This document shows positions 5,467-6,606 of a DNA stretch of 6,606 nt, piece by piece. This DNA comes from Deltaproteobacteria bacterium (lineage in GTDB: Bacteria; Desulfobacterota; SM23-61): positions 1 to 6,606 of the forward strand of contig JAOUFX010000168.1 in NCBI GenBank assembly GCA_029857975.1, given 5' to 3'. How positions within the stretch are numbered: the stretch's first letter is position 1; each line of letters starts with the position of its first letter. The position numbers and the translations under genes were made by a program. The notes beneath the pieces were generated by a model. It was not told the origin of the DNA. It searched no databases and saw nothing but the letters and a program-made list of their open reading frames with translations.

Positions 5467-6606
5467 ATGCTGGTATGGGTCTTTTTAATCGCCTTGCTGC
5501 TGCTGATTTTCGGAGGGATGGCCATCGCGTTTGCCATGGGAGTGACCTCTCTGGTCGTCGTGGTCATTGATCGTGGGATCGGCAACATTCCCTTTGGAAT
5601 TATGGCCCAGAGGATGGTCTACGGGGTAAACTCTTTTCCTCTTTTGGCGATTCCCTTCTTCCTCTTGGCGGGGCGACTCATGAATACGGCGGGGATTACG
5701 GACCGGATCTTCCAATTTTGTAATGTTCTCATCGGTCATGTGCGGGGAGGGCTGGGGCATGTGAACATCCTCGCTTCCATGATCTTTGCCGGGATGTCAG
5801 GGTCGGCCGTGTCCGATGCGGTCGGCCTCGGCCAGATTGAAATCAAGGCCATGAAAGACCAGGGATACGACCCCGATATCAGCGCGGCCATAACCGCAGC
5901 TTCCGCCACCATCGGGCCGATCATTCCTCCGAGTATTCCCATGGTTCTATATGGAGTCCTGGGAAATGTTTCGGTGGGGGCGCTGTTTATCGGAGGAATC
6001 GTGCCTGGAGTACTCATGGGCCTTTTCATGATGATTACCGTCTCCATTATCGCCAAAAGGAAAGGTTACCCCATCCAAAAGCGGGCCAGTTTCAAGGATA
6101 TAGTCCTGGGAACCATACGTGCTCTATTCCCTTTATTTTGCCCGGTCATCCTGATCGGCGGAATCTGGGCAGGTATTTTTACTCCCACGGAGGCCGCTGC
6201 CGTGGCGGTGGTCTATTCCCTCTTTCTCGGTTTTATTCTCTACCGGGAACTCAACTTTCGGAGTTTTATAAAAGTATTGCGGGAAGCCCTGGATGACACT
6301 TCGGTCATATTGTTTATCATCGCCGCCGCATCTCTTTACGGCTGGCTCCTCGCCCGGTATCAAATCCCTTCGGGCATTGCCGAAAAAATTCTGGCCGTCA
6401 CCCAGAATCCCCTGGTCATCATGTTGCTGGTCAACGCCTTTCTTCTGGTGGTGGGATGCTTCATGGAATCCCTGGCGGCGATCAACATCCTCACTCCCAT
6501 CCTTCTGCCGCTGGTCATGAAAGTGGGAATCGACCCCATTCATTTCGGAGTGGTCATGGTCCTGAACCTGATGATCGGCCTTTTGACGCCACCGGTGGGA
6601 ATGGTC
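5467..6606 (+). CDS. dctM: TRAP transporter large permease subunit (DctM family), 3'-truncated by window edge
   Basis: This is the large membrane subunit of the second transporter. I read 380 codons from ATG 5467 to the last base without a stop; about 50 residues should be missing compared with the 430-residue paralogue. Family motifs are FGGMAIAFAMG (15-25), LLAIPFFLLAGRLMNTAG (59-76), FAGMSGSAVSDA (107-118), ATIGPIIPPSIP (147-158), FTPTEAAAV (238-246), VVGCFMESLAA (328-338) and LLTPPVGMV (372-380), where the window ends. It starts 3 bases after the dctQ stop, with GGAG at 5454-5457 as ribosome binding site. It is strikingly similar to the first DctM: across residues 108-158 I count 34 of 51 identical positions. 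Together with dctP and dctQ upstream it completes a canonical P-Q-M transporter. The substrate is unknown. Confidence 0.95.
   Translation, partial: MLVWVFLIALLLLIFGGMAIAFAMGVTSLVVVVIDRGIGNIPFGIMAQRMVYGVNSFPLLAIPFFLLAGRLMNTAGITDRIFQFCNVLIGHVRGGLGHVNILASMIFAGMSGSAVSDAVGLGQIEIKAMKDQGYDPDISAAITAASATIGPIIPPSIPMVLYGVLGNVSVGALFIGGIVPGVLMGLFMMITVSIIAKRKGYPIQKRASFKDIVLGTIRALFPLFCPVILIGGIWAGIFTPTEAAAVAVVYSLFLGFILYRELNFRSFIKVLREALDDTSVILFIIAAASLYGWLLARYQIPSGIAEKILAVTQNPLVIMLLVNAFLLVVGCFMESLAAINILTPILLPLVMKVGIDPIHFGVVMVLNLMIGLLTPPVGMV

Overview
The window is a stretch of solute-uptake genes, all on the + strand. It holds two tripartite (TRAP-type) transporter gene sets with a beta-hydroxyacid dehydrogenase gene between them. 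Both window edges cut genes: the first receptor gene has lost its 5' part and the last permease gene has lost its 3' end. Base composition is moderate (about half or slightly more G+C by eye). TRAP genes need a cell envelope with a periplasm, so the host is a Gram-negative bacterium. The Lys-rich receptors and the short palindromic repeats in the gaps suggest an environmental proteobacterial or Desulfobacterota-like organism, but this placement is inference and weak.

Layout. 1-523: C-terminal half of a DctP-type periplasmic receptor. 524-754: gap containing an array of hairpins built around a repeated 10-mer. 755-2047: large permease subunit DctM. 2059-2550: small permease subunit DctQ. 2551-2722: gap with a purine/pyrimidine palindromic repeat. 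2723-3640: 3-hydroxyisobutyrate dehydrogenase-family oxidoreductase. 3641-3735: leader of the next gene, which contains a small copy of the dehydrogenase gene's own start plus a hairpin. 3736-4737: second, complete DctP. 4738-4893: gap with a hairpin and another G/C-rich palindrome. 4894-5463: second DctQ. 5467-6606: second DctM, 380 codons open to the window edge.

How the genes fit together. Each TRAP system uses a secreted receptor (DctP) to capture an organic acid in the periplasm and pass it to the DctQ-DctM membrane complex, which is normally driven by a sodium gradient. The dehydrogenase would then oxidise or reduce a small hydroxyacid or its semialdehyde in the cytoplasm, so the cluster reads as uptake plus first catabolic step. 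The exact substrate cannot be read from the sequence. The two sets differ in gene order (P-M-Q against P-Q-M) and in receptor sequence around the ligand site, so they are probably old paralogues with different ligands and not a fresh tandem duplication.

I see no clearly new defence, mobile or RNA-based system. The most unusual parts are non-coding: the hairpin array at 601-719 and the vestigial dehydrogenase start at 3649-3676.
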